This document shows, piece after piece, positions 8,328 to 17,900 of a stretch of 64,000 nucleotides of DNA; the first letter of the stretch is position 1, and every line of letters starts with the position of its first letter. Origin of the DNA: Leptospiraceae bacterium (GTDB lineage: Bacteria; Spirochaetota; Leptospiria; Leptospirales; Leptospiraceae); assembly GCA_024233835.1 (NCBI GenBank), contig JACKPC010000003.1, positions 280,501 to 344,500 of the forward strand, written 5' to 3'. Below the pieces are notes generated by a model. That model ran no database searches and had not been told where the DNA came from. It worked only from the letters and a program-made list of their open reading frames with translations. The position numbers were made by a program, and so were the translations under genes.

Positions 8328-9257
8328 ATGAAAAAAGAAAATATTTTTATCCTGAGCTTTCTCGTTCTAAGTCTCGTTTCTGTATTCCTGAGTTTTTTTC
8401 AACTCAATACGAATGTATCTGCCAGGCGTAATCCGGATGCGAGTCTGTATATAATAAAGATTGAAGGAGAAATTCACTCCGGTCGCTCAACCTATCAATC
8501 TACAGGAGCTGATACGATTCTTGCAAAACTCCGAAGCCTGGAAAGAAAACCGGAGATAAAAGGACTTTTACTGGAAATTAATTCTCCCGGTGGGACGGTG
8601 GCTGCTTCCCAGGAAATTTACCAGGAACTAATGCACTTAAGGAAAACAAAAAAGATAGTAGTATCCATGAAAGATCTGGCTGCTTCGGGGGGATACTATA
8701 TTGCCTCTGCGGCAGATTATATTTTTGCTGAACCCGGAACCATTACCGGTTCTATAGGTGTGATTACTATGAGTCCTAATGTAAGCGGATTATTAGAAAA
8801 ATACAATGTTTCTATGCGGGTTTACAAGGCCGGTAGATACAAAGATATGCTATCTATGTTTCGGGATGCATTACCGGAAGAGAACCGGTTTATCCAGAAT
8901 CTCTTAAGTGATACCTATACACAGTTTATATCTGATGTGGCGAAAGGTAGAAAATTAGAAGAGGATTTGGTTCGAGATTTTGCTGAAGGGAAAATTTATT
9001 CGGGGAGTCGGGCAAAGAAACTCAAATTGGTTGATGAACTGGGTGGTAGGAGAGAAGCAAGAGATAAGCTTTCCGAATTATGTGGTTATAAAGAAGCTTT
9101 ACCTGTTATTGAAGAAGACGAATCCCCCTTTGATAGATTTATGCATCTATTAAATACCAAATTTTCCGGGATTCAGACAGGGAAAGATTTCATTTTTCAA
9201 GAATTTCGAAATCAGCCCGTTCTGGTTTTATTTCCTTTCTGGGTAGGGCATAAATGA
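8328..9257 (+). CDS. sppA: Signal peptide peptidase SppA
   Basis: A 309-residue membrane-bound serine protease of the SppA 36K type, which degrades cleaved signal peptides. One N-terminal transmembrane helix (about 6-26) anchors a ClpP-like domain. The visible motifs are LLEINSPGGTVAASQEI, the nucleophile Ser in DLAASGGYYIA, GSIGVI, and the catalytic Lys in the GRYKDMLS region. This matches single-domain SppA length. It is the first clear gene of a four-gene operon in which each gene overlaps the next by four bases. Confidence 0.9.
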   Translation: MKKENIFILSFLVLSLVSVFLSFFQLNTNVSARRNPDASLYIIKIEGEIHSGRSTYQSTGADTILAKLRSLERKPEIKGLLLEINSPGGTVAASQEIYQELMHLRKTKKIVVSMKDLAASGGYYIASAADYIFAEPGTITGSIGVITMSPNVSGLLEKYNVSMRVYKAGRYKDMLSMFRDALPEENRFIQNLLSDTYTQFISDVAKGRKLEEDLVRDFAEGKIYSGSRAKKLKLVDELGGRREARDKLSELCGYKEALPVIEEDESPFDRFMHLLNTKFSGIQTGKDFIFQEFRNQPVLVLFPFWVGHK

Positions 9258-9859
9258 ACGTTCGTTTTGGTTCACTGGATATACTGGTTGCTATATTCTC
9301 AAATCCTCATAATTTTACGATGAATCGGTATAATATAGATGTAAATGAAATACGACCGAAAGGAACCCTGGTCAGTCTTCTCGCGGCTCTTAACCTGGCT
9401 GTATCGGGGATATACCTGAATCCACCCTATGCACCTTCCTCTTATGAGTTGCTTTTTGTGGCCATGCTTTCCAATTTTTTATTTTTGGAGATTTTTTCTT
9501 TTTTAATGGGGGTGTTAATTGACTATAAGACCCGCAGGGAAGATAGTATTAGTCTTGTGCAATATAATATAATTCTAACCAAATATGGATTATCTGTTTT
9601 TGCCCTTTCCGCTCCTCTTTCTGTTATTTTATTGTCTATGAATATAACGGGTCCTTTAAACTATGTAATGGTTGTTCTGGCTCTAATCCTGTTGTATCTC
9701 TGGTTTTTATCGAGGGCCATTGCCAGTTTATATGATACGGATGAAAGAAGGGCTTTGAAGGTAGCCTTTTCGACTTTTTCTTATTTTGTATTTATTCCCC
9801 TTTCTTTTTATCTTTATTTATTTACTACGATTATTGAAATTAAGGGTGTTCAATTTTGA
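9254..9859 (+). CDS. Polytopic membrane protein (Yip1-like)
   Basis: A 201-residue integral membrane protein with about five hydrophobic helices (about 38-55, 66-87, 110-128, 134-150, 170-192). Its start overlaps the sppA stop as ATGA, implying translational coupling. Size and topology resemble bacterial Yip1-domain proteins, but no diagnostic motif is visible. Confidence 0.7.
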   Translation: MNVRFGSLDILVAIFSNPHNFTMNRYNIDVNEIRPKGTLVSLLAALNLAVSGIYLNPPYAPSSYELLFVAMLSNFLFLEIFSFLMGVLIDYKTRREDSISLVQYNIILTKYGLSVFALSAPLSVILLSMNITGPLNYVMVVLALILLYLWFLSRAIASLYDTDERRALKVAFSTFSYFVFIPLSFYLYLFTTIIEIKGVQF

Positions 9860-10608
9860 ATATTTTGATAAGCAATGATGATGGGATTGCCTGTAATGGA
9901 ATATTGGCTCTGGAAAAGGTTTTACAAAAGAAGCATAAGGTTTTTTTAGTAGCTCCTCTGAAAGAGAAATCAGCTACTTCCCAGGCCATGTCTATATTTG
10001 ATACTCTTAGGGTGGAAAGGGTGAATGATAACCATTATATAGTTGATGGTTTTCCGGTCGACTGTGTGAATATAGGTTTGCATGGAAAAATTTTCCCCTT
10101 CATTGATATGGTAATCTCCGGAATAAATCGGGGAGTCAATATGGGGTATGATGTTCATTATTCGGGTACGGTAGGGGCGGCCAGGCATGGTGCTATTAAT
10201 AATTGTTATGCCCTTGCAGTAAGCTCCGGAAAGTTAGGCCATAACGATGACTATATAGAAGAAGCCGAATTTATATCGAGTTTGATAGAAGAAAAATTTG
10301 AGTATTTTAAAAAAAAAGTGGTTTATAATATAAATCTTCCTCCTGGTTTCAATAAAAACCTGTCTGAATTAGAAATAACAAAACCCGGAATACGGACGTA
10401 TAAAGATGAATACAAAGTCCAAAATATCATTGGGAATGTATTTGAATTTTGTCTGGGTGGTTCTGAACTCGGCCATAGGTCAATGGAGGGTTCTGATTTT
10501 GATGCCTATGACAGAGGAAATGTGAGTATTACTCCACTCAGTCTGGAATCATTGCATGAAGGTGAATACACTGACATGAAGCAATATTTTCATGGTACAA
10601 AGATATGA
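9856..10608 (+). CDS. surE: 5'/3'-nucleotidase SurE
   Basis: A 250-residue survival protein E, a divalent-metal nucleoside monophosphate phosphatase. The metal site is visible as SNDDGI (Asp8, Asp9), with the Ser of KSATSQAMS (about 41) and the Asn of SGINRGVNMG (about 91). The start codon is TTG, overlapping the previous gene's TGA as TTGA; no ATG near the N-terminus would keep the NDD motif in frame. Such coupling is consistent with the rest of this operon. Confidence 0.92.
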   Translation: MNILISNDDGIACNGILALEKVLQKKHKVFLVAPLKEKSATSQAMSIFDTLRVERVNDNHYIVDGFPVDCVNIGLHGKIFPFIDMVISGINRGVNMGYDVHYSGTVGAARHGAINNCYALAVSSGKLGHNDDYIEEAEFISSLIEEKFEYFKKKVVYNINLPPGFNKNLSELEITKPGIRTYKDEYKVQNIIGNVFEFCLGGSELGHRSMEGSDFDAYDRGNVSITPLSLESLHEGEYTDMKQYFHGTKI

Positions 10609-11498
10609 AGAAAAAGAAGTATTTACAGGAAATAGAAAAAGGAAATTACGCCCTTGCTTTGAGTCTTCTTGAACAAGAGCTGGAAAAACAAAACAGGCAA
10701 AATCCGGAACTACTATATAATTTTGCTATATGCTGTTCGAGAACGGGGAATCATAAGAAATGTATTCAGACTCTGGATGAAATCCTTGGGAAATTTGGAA
10801 AATTTATCGAGAGAGATAATGTGTTTCGAATGCTCATATATTCGGAAATACAATTAGAAAATCTGGATAGAGCTCTTGTATTAATTGAGGAAAGGCTAAA
10901 ATATGCGATTGATGATATACGTCTTTTATCTTTTCAAGCCTTTATATATGAAAAGCAGGGTCTTGTCGAAGATGCGATTTTAGTTCATAGAAAAATTCTT
11001 AAGGTAAAACCCGGCTACAGGAATTCATTAAACTCCTTAAGTTATCTTCTTGTAAATGAGAGAAAGCCTTCACAGGAAGAATTGAACCTGGCTGTGGATT
11101 GCATTAAATCAGCCATGAAAACAGATCCCTCAAACCCGGCTTATCTCGATACATTTGGTGTATTATTGCAATCTATGGGTAGTTATGAACAGGCGGAGCA
11201 GGCTTTGCGTCTTGCTTTAAAGAAACTTCCGGGACATGACGAAATACTACAACATCTCGCAGATCTGGAGTTTAAGAAATCTGAGATATATGAACCTATC
11301 CCGGTAGATGAAGACTATCTGACAGAGCAACAGAGCTTACAGGAAGATATTTTTGCCGAGGAAAAACTATTTGGAAAACAGCAGGATGCCGCACTCGGTA
11401 AACTGGCCAACCGCACACCCAGAGAGCAGAAAGTAATGAAAGAGACAAAGCTACTCATGGACGAACTTCGAATGCAGTCTGAAGATCTTGGCTTGTAG
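10605..11498 (+). CDS. TPR-repeat protein
   Basis: A 297-residue soluble protein composed largely of tetratricopeptide repeats (about residues 5-215; for example NPELLYNFAICCSRTGNHKK and NPAYLDTFGVLLQSMGSYEQ). These are followed by an acidic linker and a charged C-terminal helix. It overlaps surE by ATGA. It is probably a protein-protein interaction scaffold; the partner is unknown. Confidence 0.8.
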   Translation: MKKKKYLQEIEKGNYALALSLLEQELEKQNRQNPELLYNFAICCSRTGNHKKCIQTLDEILGKFGKFIERDNVFRMLIYSEIQLENLDRALVLIEERLKYAIDDIRLLSFQAFIYEKQGLVEDAILVHRKILKVKPGYRNSLNSLSYLLVNERKPSQEELNLAVDCIKSAMKTDPSNPAYLDTFGVLLQSMGSYEQAEQALRLALKKLPGHDEILQHLADLEFKKSEIYEPIPVDEDYLTEQQSLQEDIFAEEKLFGKQQDAALGKLANRTPREQKVMKETKLLMDELRMQSEDLGL

Positions 11499-11923
11499 AG
11501 CTATTGTCGCAGGAACTCGAATCTCCACAAAAAACGGTTTCAAAAAAATTGAAGAGATACAGATTGGGGATGTTGTGCTGTCCTATAACGAAAAACCCGG
11601 AAAGAAAATATGCTGTAGCACATGAGGTAGTTCATGCGAATATCATAAATTCCGGAAAACAATCCCAATATCAGAATAACCAAATAGGTGATGATAAAAA
11701 AGCATTACCCGTATACAATCTGACTTCAGATGGAAAAATTGAAAAAGTAAATGACCTTGAAGAATTATTACTGGTGGGAATTCCTGCATATCAAAAGATA
11801 ATTAAGAACGGAAAAGAAGCTTATATACAGATTAAGGGTAAAGATATTGAAACAAATATCAATAAACTTCGAAGGGAAGATGGACTTTCTATAAAAAGGA
11901 GAAAGTATAATAATGTTGATTAG
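11488..11923 (+). pseudogene. Frameshifted Hint-domain remnant
   Basis: In the frame starting at 11491 the DNA reads AIVAGTRISTKNGFKKIEE then IQIGDVVLSYNEKPGKK, the A/B-block signature of Hint (intein/hedgehog-like) domains found in RHS and other polymorphic toxins. It stops at 11623. The neighbouring frame (11504-11923) continues plausibly as KYAVAHEVVHANIINSG, so one frameshift near 11610 separates the halves. The position normally held by the catalytic Cys (C-x-x-AGT) is Ala, and no upstream toxin body exists. I read it as a decayed 3' fragment beside the operon rather than a functional gene. Confidence 0.6.
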
Positions 11924-12476
11924 ATATCTAATAGTGACAATTCTCTTTTCTATCATTCATACCATTTCTATTTTTGCTGAATCCAATAGATGCAGGCTTA
12001 TAATTGCATGTTACATTCAATTTAAAAATAATGAGAAATACCACAAACTGGACAGGCATGATTTTGGTATTTATGGAGTACGTTCAGGAGTAAGGTTTAT
12101 ATATCCAAATGACGGAGTTGGAGAATATTTTAAAGTTAAAGGATTTAAAAAGCACTCTTTTTTAAAAGATGGAGATAAAATTTATCGTATTGATGAGTGT
12201 AGGCCCAAAAATGATCCGGGTGGAGTGGTTGGATGCGGAAAAGGTAAAGCAGATGAGCATGATTATCCAAAACGATACTATTTGTTTTCCGCACCTCTTG
12301 AATATATAGTAAAACATATCAGGGAAGTTGAAATTGAACGAAATGGAACTCGTATTATCATTCAAACTGAAAAGGTATTGGAAGAAAAAAAAGTGAAAGA
12401 TAGAGAGTTAGAAATCCAAAACCGTAATATTCTCCGTAAGATATTTTTCTTCTGGGAATGGGGAGATTATTTTTAG
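11913..12476 (+). CDS. Hypothetical secreted protein
   Basis: 187 residues with a clear N-terminal signal peptide (MLIRYLIVTILFSIIHTISIF-A). The mature part is basic, with scattered Cys (CRLIIAC, DECRP, VVGCGKG) suggesting disulfides. The segment FKVKGFKKHSFLKDGDKIYRI reads like a small beta-domain related to PDZ-like carriers, but I cannot name it. It overlaps the Hint remnant by 11 bp and could be the immunity or tail gene of the lost toxin locus; that is inference only. Confidence 0.55.
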   Translation: MLIRYLIVTILFSIIHTISIFAESNRCRLIIACYIQFKNNEKYHKLDRHDFGIYGVRSGVRFIYPNDGVGEYFKVKGFKKHSFLKDGDKIYRIDECRPKNDPGGVVGCGKGKADEHDYPKRYYLFSAPLEYIVKHIREVEIERNGTRIIIQTEKVLEEKKVKDRELEIQNRNILRKIFFFWEWGDYF

Positions 12477-12569
12477 GTAATGGACAATGCCCTTCGGCTT
12501 ACCTGCGGTTCACTCAGGGAGCAAGGTGCCGGCTGAGCGTGCTTCGGTGCGGTCTTACGACCTTACTCA
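12477..12569. other. Stem-loop-rich sequence left of IS1182
   Basis: Non-coding, G+C-richer than its surroundings, with GTGCCGGCTGAGCGTGCTTC related to the 2083 repeat and a GGTCTTACGACC palindrome. It abuts the left end of the insertion sequence and may hold the left remainder of the attC site it interrupted, although no RYYYAAC core is obvious. Confidence 0.35.
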
Positions 12570-12671
12570 CAGACTGTGTGAAAAGTCTCGTTATTGAATA
12601 TTTTTTGTTTGTCAGGAATGTAATGTATATAGAAAATTTCCTTATAACGATAAAGAGTTATAGGTGCAGCT

Positions 12672-14186
12672 ATGAATTATATACAAGGAACTTCTCGAGA
12701 ACAGATAGTATTATACAGTGAATGTTTGGATAACGTCATAAAAGAAGATAGTCCGGTAAGGGTTATTGATGCCTATGTTGATAATCTCGATCTTAAAAAA
12801 TTAGGTTTTAAAATTCCAAAGTTAGAAACAGGTAAACCACCATATAATCCACATGATTTACTAAAAATATATTTATACGGATATATAGAACGAATCCGAA
12901 GTAGCAGAAAATTAGAGAAGGAATGTAATAGAAACCAGGAACTTAGGTGGTTAACAAAGAATCTCGCCCCGGATTTTAAGACAATAGCTGATTTTCGAAA
13001 AAATAATAAAGATGGAATAAAAAATATCTTCAAAGAGTTTTTATTCTTTTGCAAGAAAATGAATCTACTAACTCTTTCAATAGTTGGAATTGATGGAACG
13101 AAGCTAAGAGCACAGAACGGACAAAATAATGTATTTAAAAGAGAGCGTATTGAAAATATCGAGCAAAATATAAAATCCAAAATACAGGAATATTTGGAGG
13201 AATTAGAATTGAATGATATTTCCGAAGCAAATGAACTAAATCTTAAAGATGGAGATGAAGCCAGGGATGTATTAAATAAACTAAAAAGACTAACGAAATA
13301 CAATGATAAAGTGAAAGGGATTCGGGAATTATTTGAAAACGACCCGGAACTACAGGTCTATTTTGCTAACGACACAGATTCAAGATTTCAAAGTGACAAA
13401 GGAAAAATTCGTCCTGGATATAATGCCCAAACTGCAGTGGATAATACAAATAAGTTGATTATTGCAAATGATGTATCGCAAAAGTCAAATGACCTGGAAC
13501 AAATGACTCCTATGATTGAAAAAGTCCAGTCGATAAAAGAAGAACTTAAAATAGAAAATGAGACAAATGCAGTAATGGATTCCGGATATTTTAGTGAAAA
13601 AGAAATAATGAATAATAAAGATAAATCGGGGATAAATATTATAGTACCAGATACCAAATCTGCACTGGATAGTAATAATAAGCGTGAATGTAAAAGTAAT
13701 CCTGATAAACTTCCTGCAAAAGGATATGAAATCCAGGATTTTGTTTATGATAAAGAGCGGGATATATACGTATGTCCGGCAGGAAAAGAATTAAATAGAC
13801 AAAATGAAAATCCAAGACAGACGTCATACGGGATTTATGTAAATGAGTATAAATGTAAGGAATGTAAAGATTGTTTTCATAGAGCAAAATGTACCAATAG
13901 TAAAACTGGACGAACTATTCGGGTCTCGATAAACCGAGAGACAATGGATGATTTTAAAAAAGAGATGGGGAACGAGGAAAATAAAAAGCTAATTCGTAAA
14001 CGTAAGGAGATTGTGGAACACCCATTTGGCACTATAAAGAGAAATTTGGGGTTCACTTACTTTATACAAAAAGGAATTAGAAGCGTTCAGGCCGAATTTA
14101 GTTTCATATGTTTTGCTTATAATTTTAAAAGAGTCATAAATATTCTGGGAATAAGGGCTTTTATAGATGCTGTAAATGCAAAATAG
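12672..14186 (+). CDS. IS1182-family DDE transposase
   Basis: 504 residues, full length for the family. The N-terminal DUF772-like region contains the NPHDLLKIYLYGYIERIRSS segment. The DDE core follows, with first Asp in VGIDGTKLRAQ, second Asp in VMDSGYFSEKE, and Glu in RKEIVEHPFGTIKRN. A Cys-rich zinc knuckle (YKCKECKDCFHRAKC) precedes the Glu region, as is usual in IS1182 enzymes. No frameshift is seen, so it should be active. Confidence 0.9.
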   Translation: MNYIQGTSREQIVLYSECLDNVIKEDSPVRVIDAYVDNLDLKKLGFKIPKLETGKPPYNPHDLLKIYLYGYIERIRSSRKLEKECNRNQELRWLTKNLAPDFKTIADFRKNNKDGIKNIFKEFLFFCKKMNLLTLSIVGIDGTKLRAQNGQNNVFKRERIENIEQNIKSKIQEYLEELELNDISEANELNLKDGDEARDVLNKLKRLTKYNDKVKGIRELFENDPELQVYFANDTDSRFQSDKGKIRPGYNAQTAVDNTNKLIIANDVSQKSNDLEQMTPMIEKVQSIKEELKIENETNAVMDSGYFSEKEIMNNKDKSGINIIVPDTKSALDSNNKRECKSNPDKLPAKGYEIQDFVYDKERDIYVCPAGKELNRQNENPRQTSYGIYVNEYKCKECKDCFHRAKCTNSKTGRTIRVSINRETMDDFKKEMGNEENKKLIRKRKEIVEHPFGTIKRNLGFTYFIQKGIRSVQAEFSFICFAYNFKRVINILGIRAFIDAVNAK

Positions 14187-14260
14187 TAGGAATAATAGAT
14201 TTTTATTTGATGGATAGCAATGAATTTTCTCTCTTTTATGACTTATAGTAAATTTATTTA

Positions 14261-14300
14261 CTAAAAACCAATTTGGAATGATTGGTTTTTAGTTTTTTTA
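14261..14300 (+). terminator. Terminator of the IS1182 transposase
   Basis: 12-bp perfect stem CTAAAAACCAAT / ATTGGTTTTTAG with an 8-base loop followed by seven Ts, inside the right end of the element. Confidence 0.8.
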
Positions 14301-15384
14301 GTAAGAACCGAGTTCGTCAATATCTACAGGTTTTTTTTTGCTCACTTTTCACACAGTCTGTCAGTTATGTGCCGAAATTTAGTAAAGCCCTTAATTAATC
14401 TTTTTTTATATAAAAAGTTTTTAATTTCATATAAAAATTGGGTCTTTAGCATTTATACATCCTCCACAAATATTTGCTGCTTCTCGACATCCACCATCAC
14501 AATCATAAATGTATTCGCAATTATTACACATTATTGGTTTATAATCTTTCATAACAAATTGTTTCCAAATGCTATTATTTTTTAATTTCTCAAATTCAGA
14601 TATATGTACTAGTCTATTTTCAGAATGATTACAAGCTCGAATATATCCAGAAGGATCAATTGTAAAAAAATCAAGTGCAGCTGAGCATCTTGTTCCGACT
14701 TTTAGATGTTTGTAATCCTTTCTATTTAAAATACATTTTGGAAGTTCAGTTCCTACACTTCCAAATCTGTTTGATTTTTGCAAAATATCTTCAGCTATAT
14801 CTAACATCTCATTTATTTCTTTTATTGACAATAACAACTCTTCAGAATTTTCTATCCCCCTTCCTCCAGGTAAAAATCTGTTCAACAATAAACTGTCTGC
14901 ACCAGAAATAAGAGCTAATGAAATTGTTTCGTATAGTTCAAAAAAATTTCTCTTCGTTACTGTAATATTGACAGTCGTTAGAATATTTCTTTTTTTTGCT
15001 TCCTCAAACCAATGAAGTATAGTTTTTGCTGTTCCAAATTGGGTATGTTCATTATAAGTCGATATTCCTGGTAAACTCATACTGAGACGAATTTTATATT
15101 CTTGACAAAAATCTAAAAATTGATTACTTATCAAACTCCCATTTGATATTACAAAAATGTTTGGAGTTATTTTTTCTTTAGTTAGCTTATTATTACTAAT
15201 TTGTATTGAAGTAGCTTTTAAGCTTGATGTAAAAATTATTAGTTCTTGAAGATCGCTCCTTAATAGACTCTCTCCTCCTGAAAAAGCAATGTTTATTATC
15301 CCTTTTTTTATTAATAGTTCTAGATATTTTTTCCGTAAGCGTATCATAAACCCACCCCCGGCAGTGCTTGGCCCGGAGGTAGAT

Positions 15385-17022
15385 TTAAGTTGTGGTTGTT
15401 CTGGATTCTTCTTTTTGTTTCTTTGCGATAGCCTGCGGAGTCAAATCTTTCGGATCGAAATTGGGATTTTCCACTATCTCATCAAAAACGGTTTTAAGAT
15501 ATTGGTAAGGATCCAGACCGCATAATTTTGCATTTTCGATCAGAGCATAGTAAATTGCACTTGCCTTTGCTCCCTCAGGGGAAAAGGCAAATAACCAATT
15601 CTTTCTTCCCAGTGCAAATGGACGAATGGCATTTTCTACCAGGTTTGTATCAGGTGTTATATTCCCATTATATATAAATATTATTAATTTATCATAATGA
15701 GATATAAAATATCTCATTGCTTTATATAGATCACCTGAAGGTTCCATAACCGAGAGTTCACTCGCAATAAAAGCTTTCATTCGTTCCATTATTGGAAGGC
15801 TATGTCTTTGCCGTCGCTTTTCGAGTTTATCTTTATTATGGTGTATTTTTAATTGATAATAAGATTCTTCTAATCTATAGAGTCTGTTATATTCCTCTAA
15901 TATGTGATTTACAGACTTATTATTTTTAATCGATTTATAAATATCAGTAAACTTCCTTCTTGCATGAACATTACAACCGGCATGTTCATCTTCAGAAACA
16001 ATAGAAGATAAATGTGCATTATAGGTTCCAAGACCATCGGTTTGAATGATTCCCTTGTAGCCAAATAGAAAGTCTTTTAGAAATTTTGCACTTCTCGATT
16101 GGTCATAATGAAAATATACTGCTCTCTCAGTCTCGCCTACCAGACCGCTGCGAAAACACCACATCCAGGATAAATTGGTTCCTTTTCTACCCGGCTCACT
16201 GACTACCTGTAAGCGAGTTTCATCTATCTGAATAGCATGAGCGAATTGTATTAGTTGTAAAATTTGATTTGTTATTGGCTCAAGCATTTCTGCAATCGTT
16301 ATAAAATTTCTTGCTATAGTAGCTTTTGAAATACTTACACCTAAACGTTTTAATATATTAGATATTCTGTTTATAGGAAGATGGTCGCAATACTTTTGAA
16401 CAATCATATATGCCAGACTATCACGATGCAGAATCGCTTTGGGAATAAGCTGAGGAACCGGAGGTTTTGATTTTACACCGGGACGATTTTCATCACCGCT
16501 ACCTTCGCATTTCTTACAAACATATTGAGGTCGAATCGTCTTCACAACTACAAACTGAGCCGGGATGATCTTCAGCTTTTCAAGAACTTCTGAATGTGCT
16601 AAAGCTGTCAGCATACAACCACAGCCACATACCTTTTCGTGTTCTTCGAGGTCAAGAATCACTTCTTCTCTCGGTAAGTTTGGATCCAGGCCGTCTCGCT
16701 TTCCGCGCTTTTTTTTCTTCTTTCTATGCTCTTTTACTAAAATAGTTTTCTCTTCATCAACTATTTGTTCTGCTTCGTTGAAGAGTAGTGCCTGTTTTTG
16801 TTCTTCAGGTGTCCACTTCTCTGATTTTTTATTATACAACTGGTTTCTGTAATACTCTATTTTCTCATCTTTCAATTTGTTTAGAGATTCAAGAGATTTG
16901 ATAATCTTAGAATATTCCTGAAGCTTTTCATATTGCTGCTGAATTATTTTATGTGATTCTTTAATGCCTGTTGGAAGTTCGGTAGATTTCATGAATATTA
17001 CAGATGATATGTTTATTCCCAC
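15385..17022 (-). CDS. tnpC: IS66 transposase TnpC
   Basis: A DDE transposase of up to 545 residues. Visible parts are an N-terminal coiled-coil (about 25-60), a zinc-binding segment (CGCGC...CKKCEG), the catalytic region with QIDETRLQV (first Asp), IIQTDGLGTYNAH (second Asp) and NLVENAIRPFALGRKNW (Glu). The frame opens with GTG at 17022; an in-frame ATG at 16992 is an alternative start. It is full length for IS66. Confidence 0.92.
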   Translation of the reverse strand: MGINISSVIFMKSTELPTGIKESHKIIQQQYEKLQEYSKIIKSLESLNKLKDEKIEYYRNQLYNKKSEKWTPEEQKQALLFNEAEQIVDEEKTILVKEHRKKKKKRGKRDGLDPNLPREEVILDLEEHEKVCGCGCMLTALAHSEVLEKLKIIPAQFVVVKTIRPQYVCKKCEGSGDENRPGVKSKPPVPQLIPKAILHRDSLAYMIVQKYCDHLPINRISNILKRLGVSISKATIARNFITIAEMLEPITNQILQLIQFAHAIQIDETRLQVVSEPGRKGTNLSWMWCFRSGLVGETERAVYFHYDQSRSAKFLKDFLFGYKGIIQTDGLGTYNAHLSSIVSEDEHAGCNVHARRKFTDIYKSIKNNKSVNHILEEYNRLYRLEESYYQLKIHHNKDKLEKRRQRHSLPIMERMKAFIASELSVMEPSGDLYKAMRYFISHYDKLIIFIYNGNITPDTNLVENAIRPFALGRKNWLFAFSPEGAKASAIYYALIENAKLCGLDPYQYLKTVFDEIVENPNFDPKDLTPQAIAKKQKEESRTTTT

Positions 17023-17044
17023 ATACCATCTGTAAAGAATTATT

Positions 17045-17386
17045 TTATACTTTTAGATATTTTTCTTCTTTATGCTCCTTAAAAAAATCTATTCCTTTAA
17101 GTAACCAGAGCAAGCGTTGATTTGAAATCTCTTTTACTTCCTCATCCGTATTGACCCAGGGAAACTTTTGTTTGGACAGTTTCTTCTGCCAGAGACAAAA
17201 CCCATTCTTATCCCAATATAAGACTTTCAACATGTTTTTGCGCTTATTGCAGAATATAAACAGACTCTTATCAAAGGGTGATAAGTTCATTTCTGTCTGA
17301 ACCAACTGAGTAAGTGTATTTATTGATTTTCTCATATCCGTCACTCCAGGACGTATAAATACACGACGTCTCATGAGAAATCCCAA
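17045..17386 (-). CDS. tnpB: IS66 accessory protein TnpB
   Basis: 113-residue IS66 Orf2 protein, with FIRPGVTDMRKSINTLTQLV, DKSLFIFCNKRKN-LKVLYWD and a C-terminal LLKGIDF. It is required with TnpA for IS66 transposition, in an undefined role. It overlaps tnpA by 16 bp, suggesting coupling. Confidence 0.9.
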   Translation of the reverse strand: MGFLMRRRVFIRPGVTDMRKSINTLTQLVQTEMNLSPFDKSLFIFCNKRKNMLKVLYWDKNGFCLWQKKLSKQKFPWVNTDEEVKEISNQRLLWLLKGIDFFKEHKEEKYLKV

Positions 17387-17679
17387 ATCATAACTTGGAA
17401 TCTTAGATTTATCTTACATTCTATCATCCCTTCCTGATTGACACTGATACTCAATAGAGGACTTTGTTCTGAGTTCTCTTCCTTTTGTTCGTATTCCAAA
17501 AATCCGAGGTCTTCGAAGGGATATTCTTTTGGACTTACCTTTACGGGTTTTGTAGACTTCTTCAGATTGTATCTGAAGGATGAATAAGATAGACTATGCT
17601 CTTTACAATAGGCCATGCAGCTCTTGCCGCTTGCCTGCCAGTTCTCGATATGTTCTTCCCAGTTTTGTATTGTCTTCAT
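17371..17679 (-). CDS. tnpA: IS66 accessory protein TnpA
   Basis: 102-residue IS66 Orf1 protein. The helix-turn-helix-like block NWEEHIENWQASGKSCMAYC followed by SLSYSSFRYNLKK is the family signature. It is the first gene of the element. Confidence 0.88.
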   Translation of the reverse strand: MKTIQNWEEHIENWQASGKSCMAYCKEHSLSYSSFRYNLKKSTKPVKVSPKEYPFEDLGFLEYEQKEENSEQSPLLSISVNQEGMIECKINLRFQVMIWDFS

Positions 17680-17900
17680 GAAGCCAGTGTAACACGGTTC
17701 CCAGGATTTGGGAAGGTGGGTTCATGATACGCTTACTTTTTTCCAATCATTTGTTTGTAACTCTGGATATTTTTGAAATTGACTATTAGGTTTTTCCCAT
17801 GGACATGAACAAAATAAACAAATATGATTACAATTATAGGTTAATTCAATAACTACAGTTGAAGGTAAAAATGAAGGTGCTAAAATGGAATTTATTTCAT

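Larger units (their letters stand above)
12570..14360 (+). mobile_element. IS1182-family insertion sequence, intact
   Basis: 1791 bp bounded by 17-bp perfect inverted repeats, CAGACTGTGTGAAAAGT at 12570-12586 and its complement at 14344-14360. It carries one full-length transposase. The trinucleotide TCA flanks both ends and may be a short target duplication. The right end stops one step before GTTATGT, the core of an attC-like site. Confidence 0.85.
15335..17736 (-). mobile_element. IS66-family insertion sequence, copy 1
   Basis: 2402 bp with terminal inverted repeats beginning GTAAGCGTATCAT, typical of IS66, and an 8-bp target duplication TTTTTTCC at 15327-15334 and 17737-17744. It carries tnpA, tnpB and tnpC, all open, and interrupts a radical SAM gene. 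Confidence 0.93.

Noticed and set aside
12458..12721. 87-codon ORF spanning the left end of IS1182
   Set aside because: It begins in the 3' end of the secreted-protein gene and crosses the inverted repeat into the element; no family pattern.
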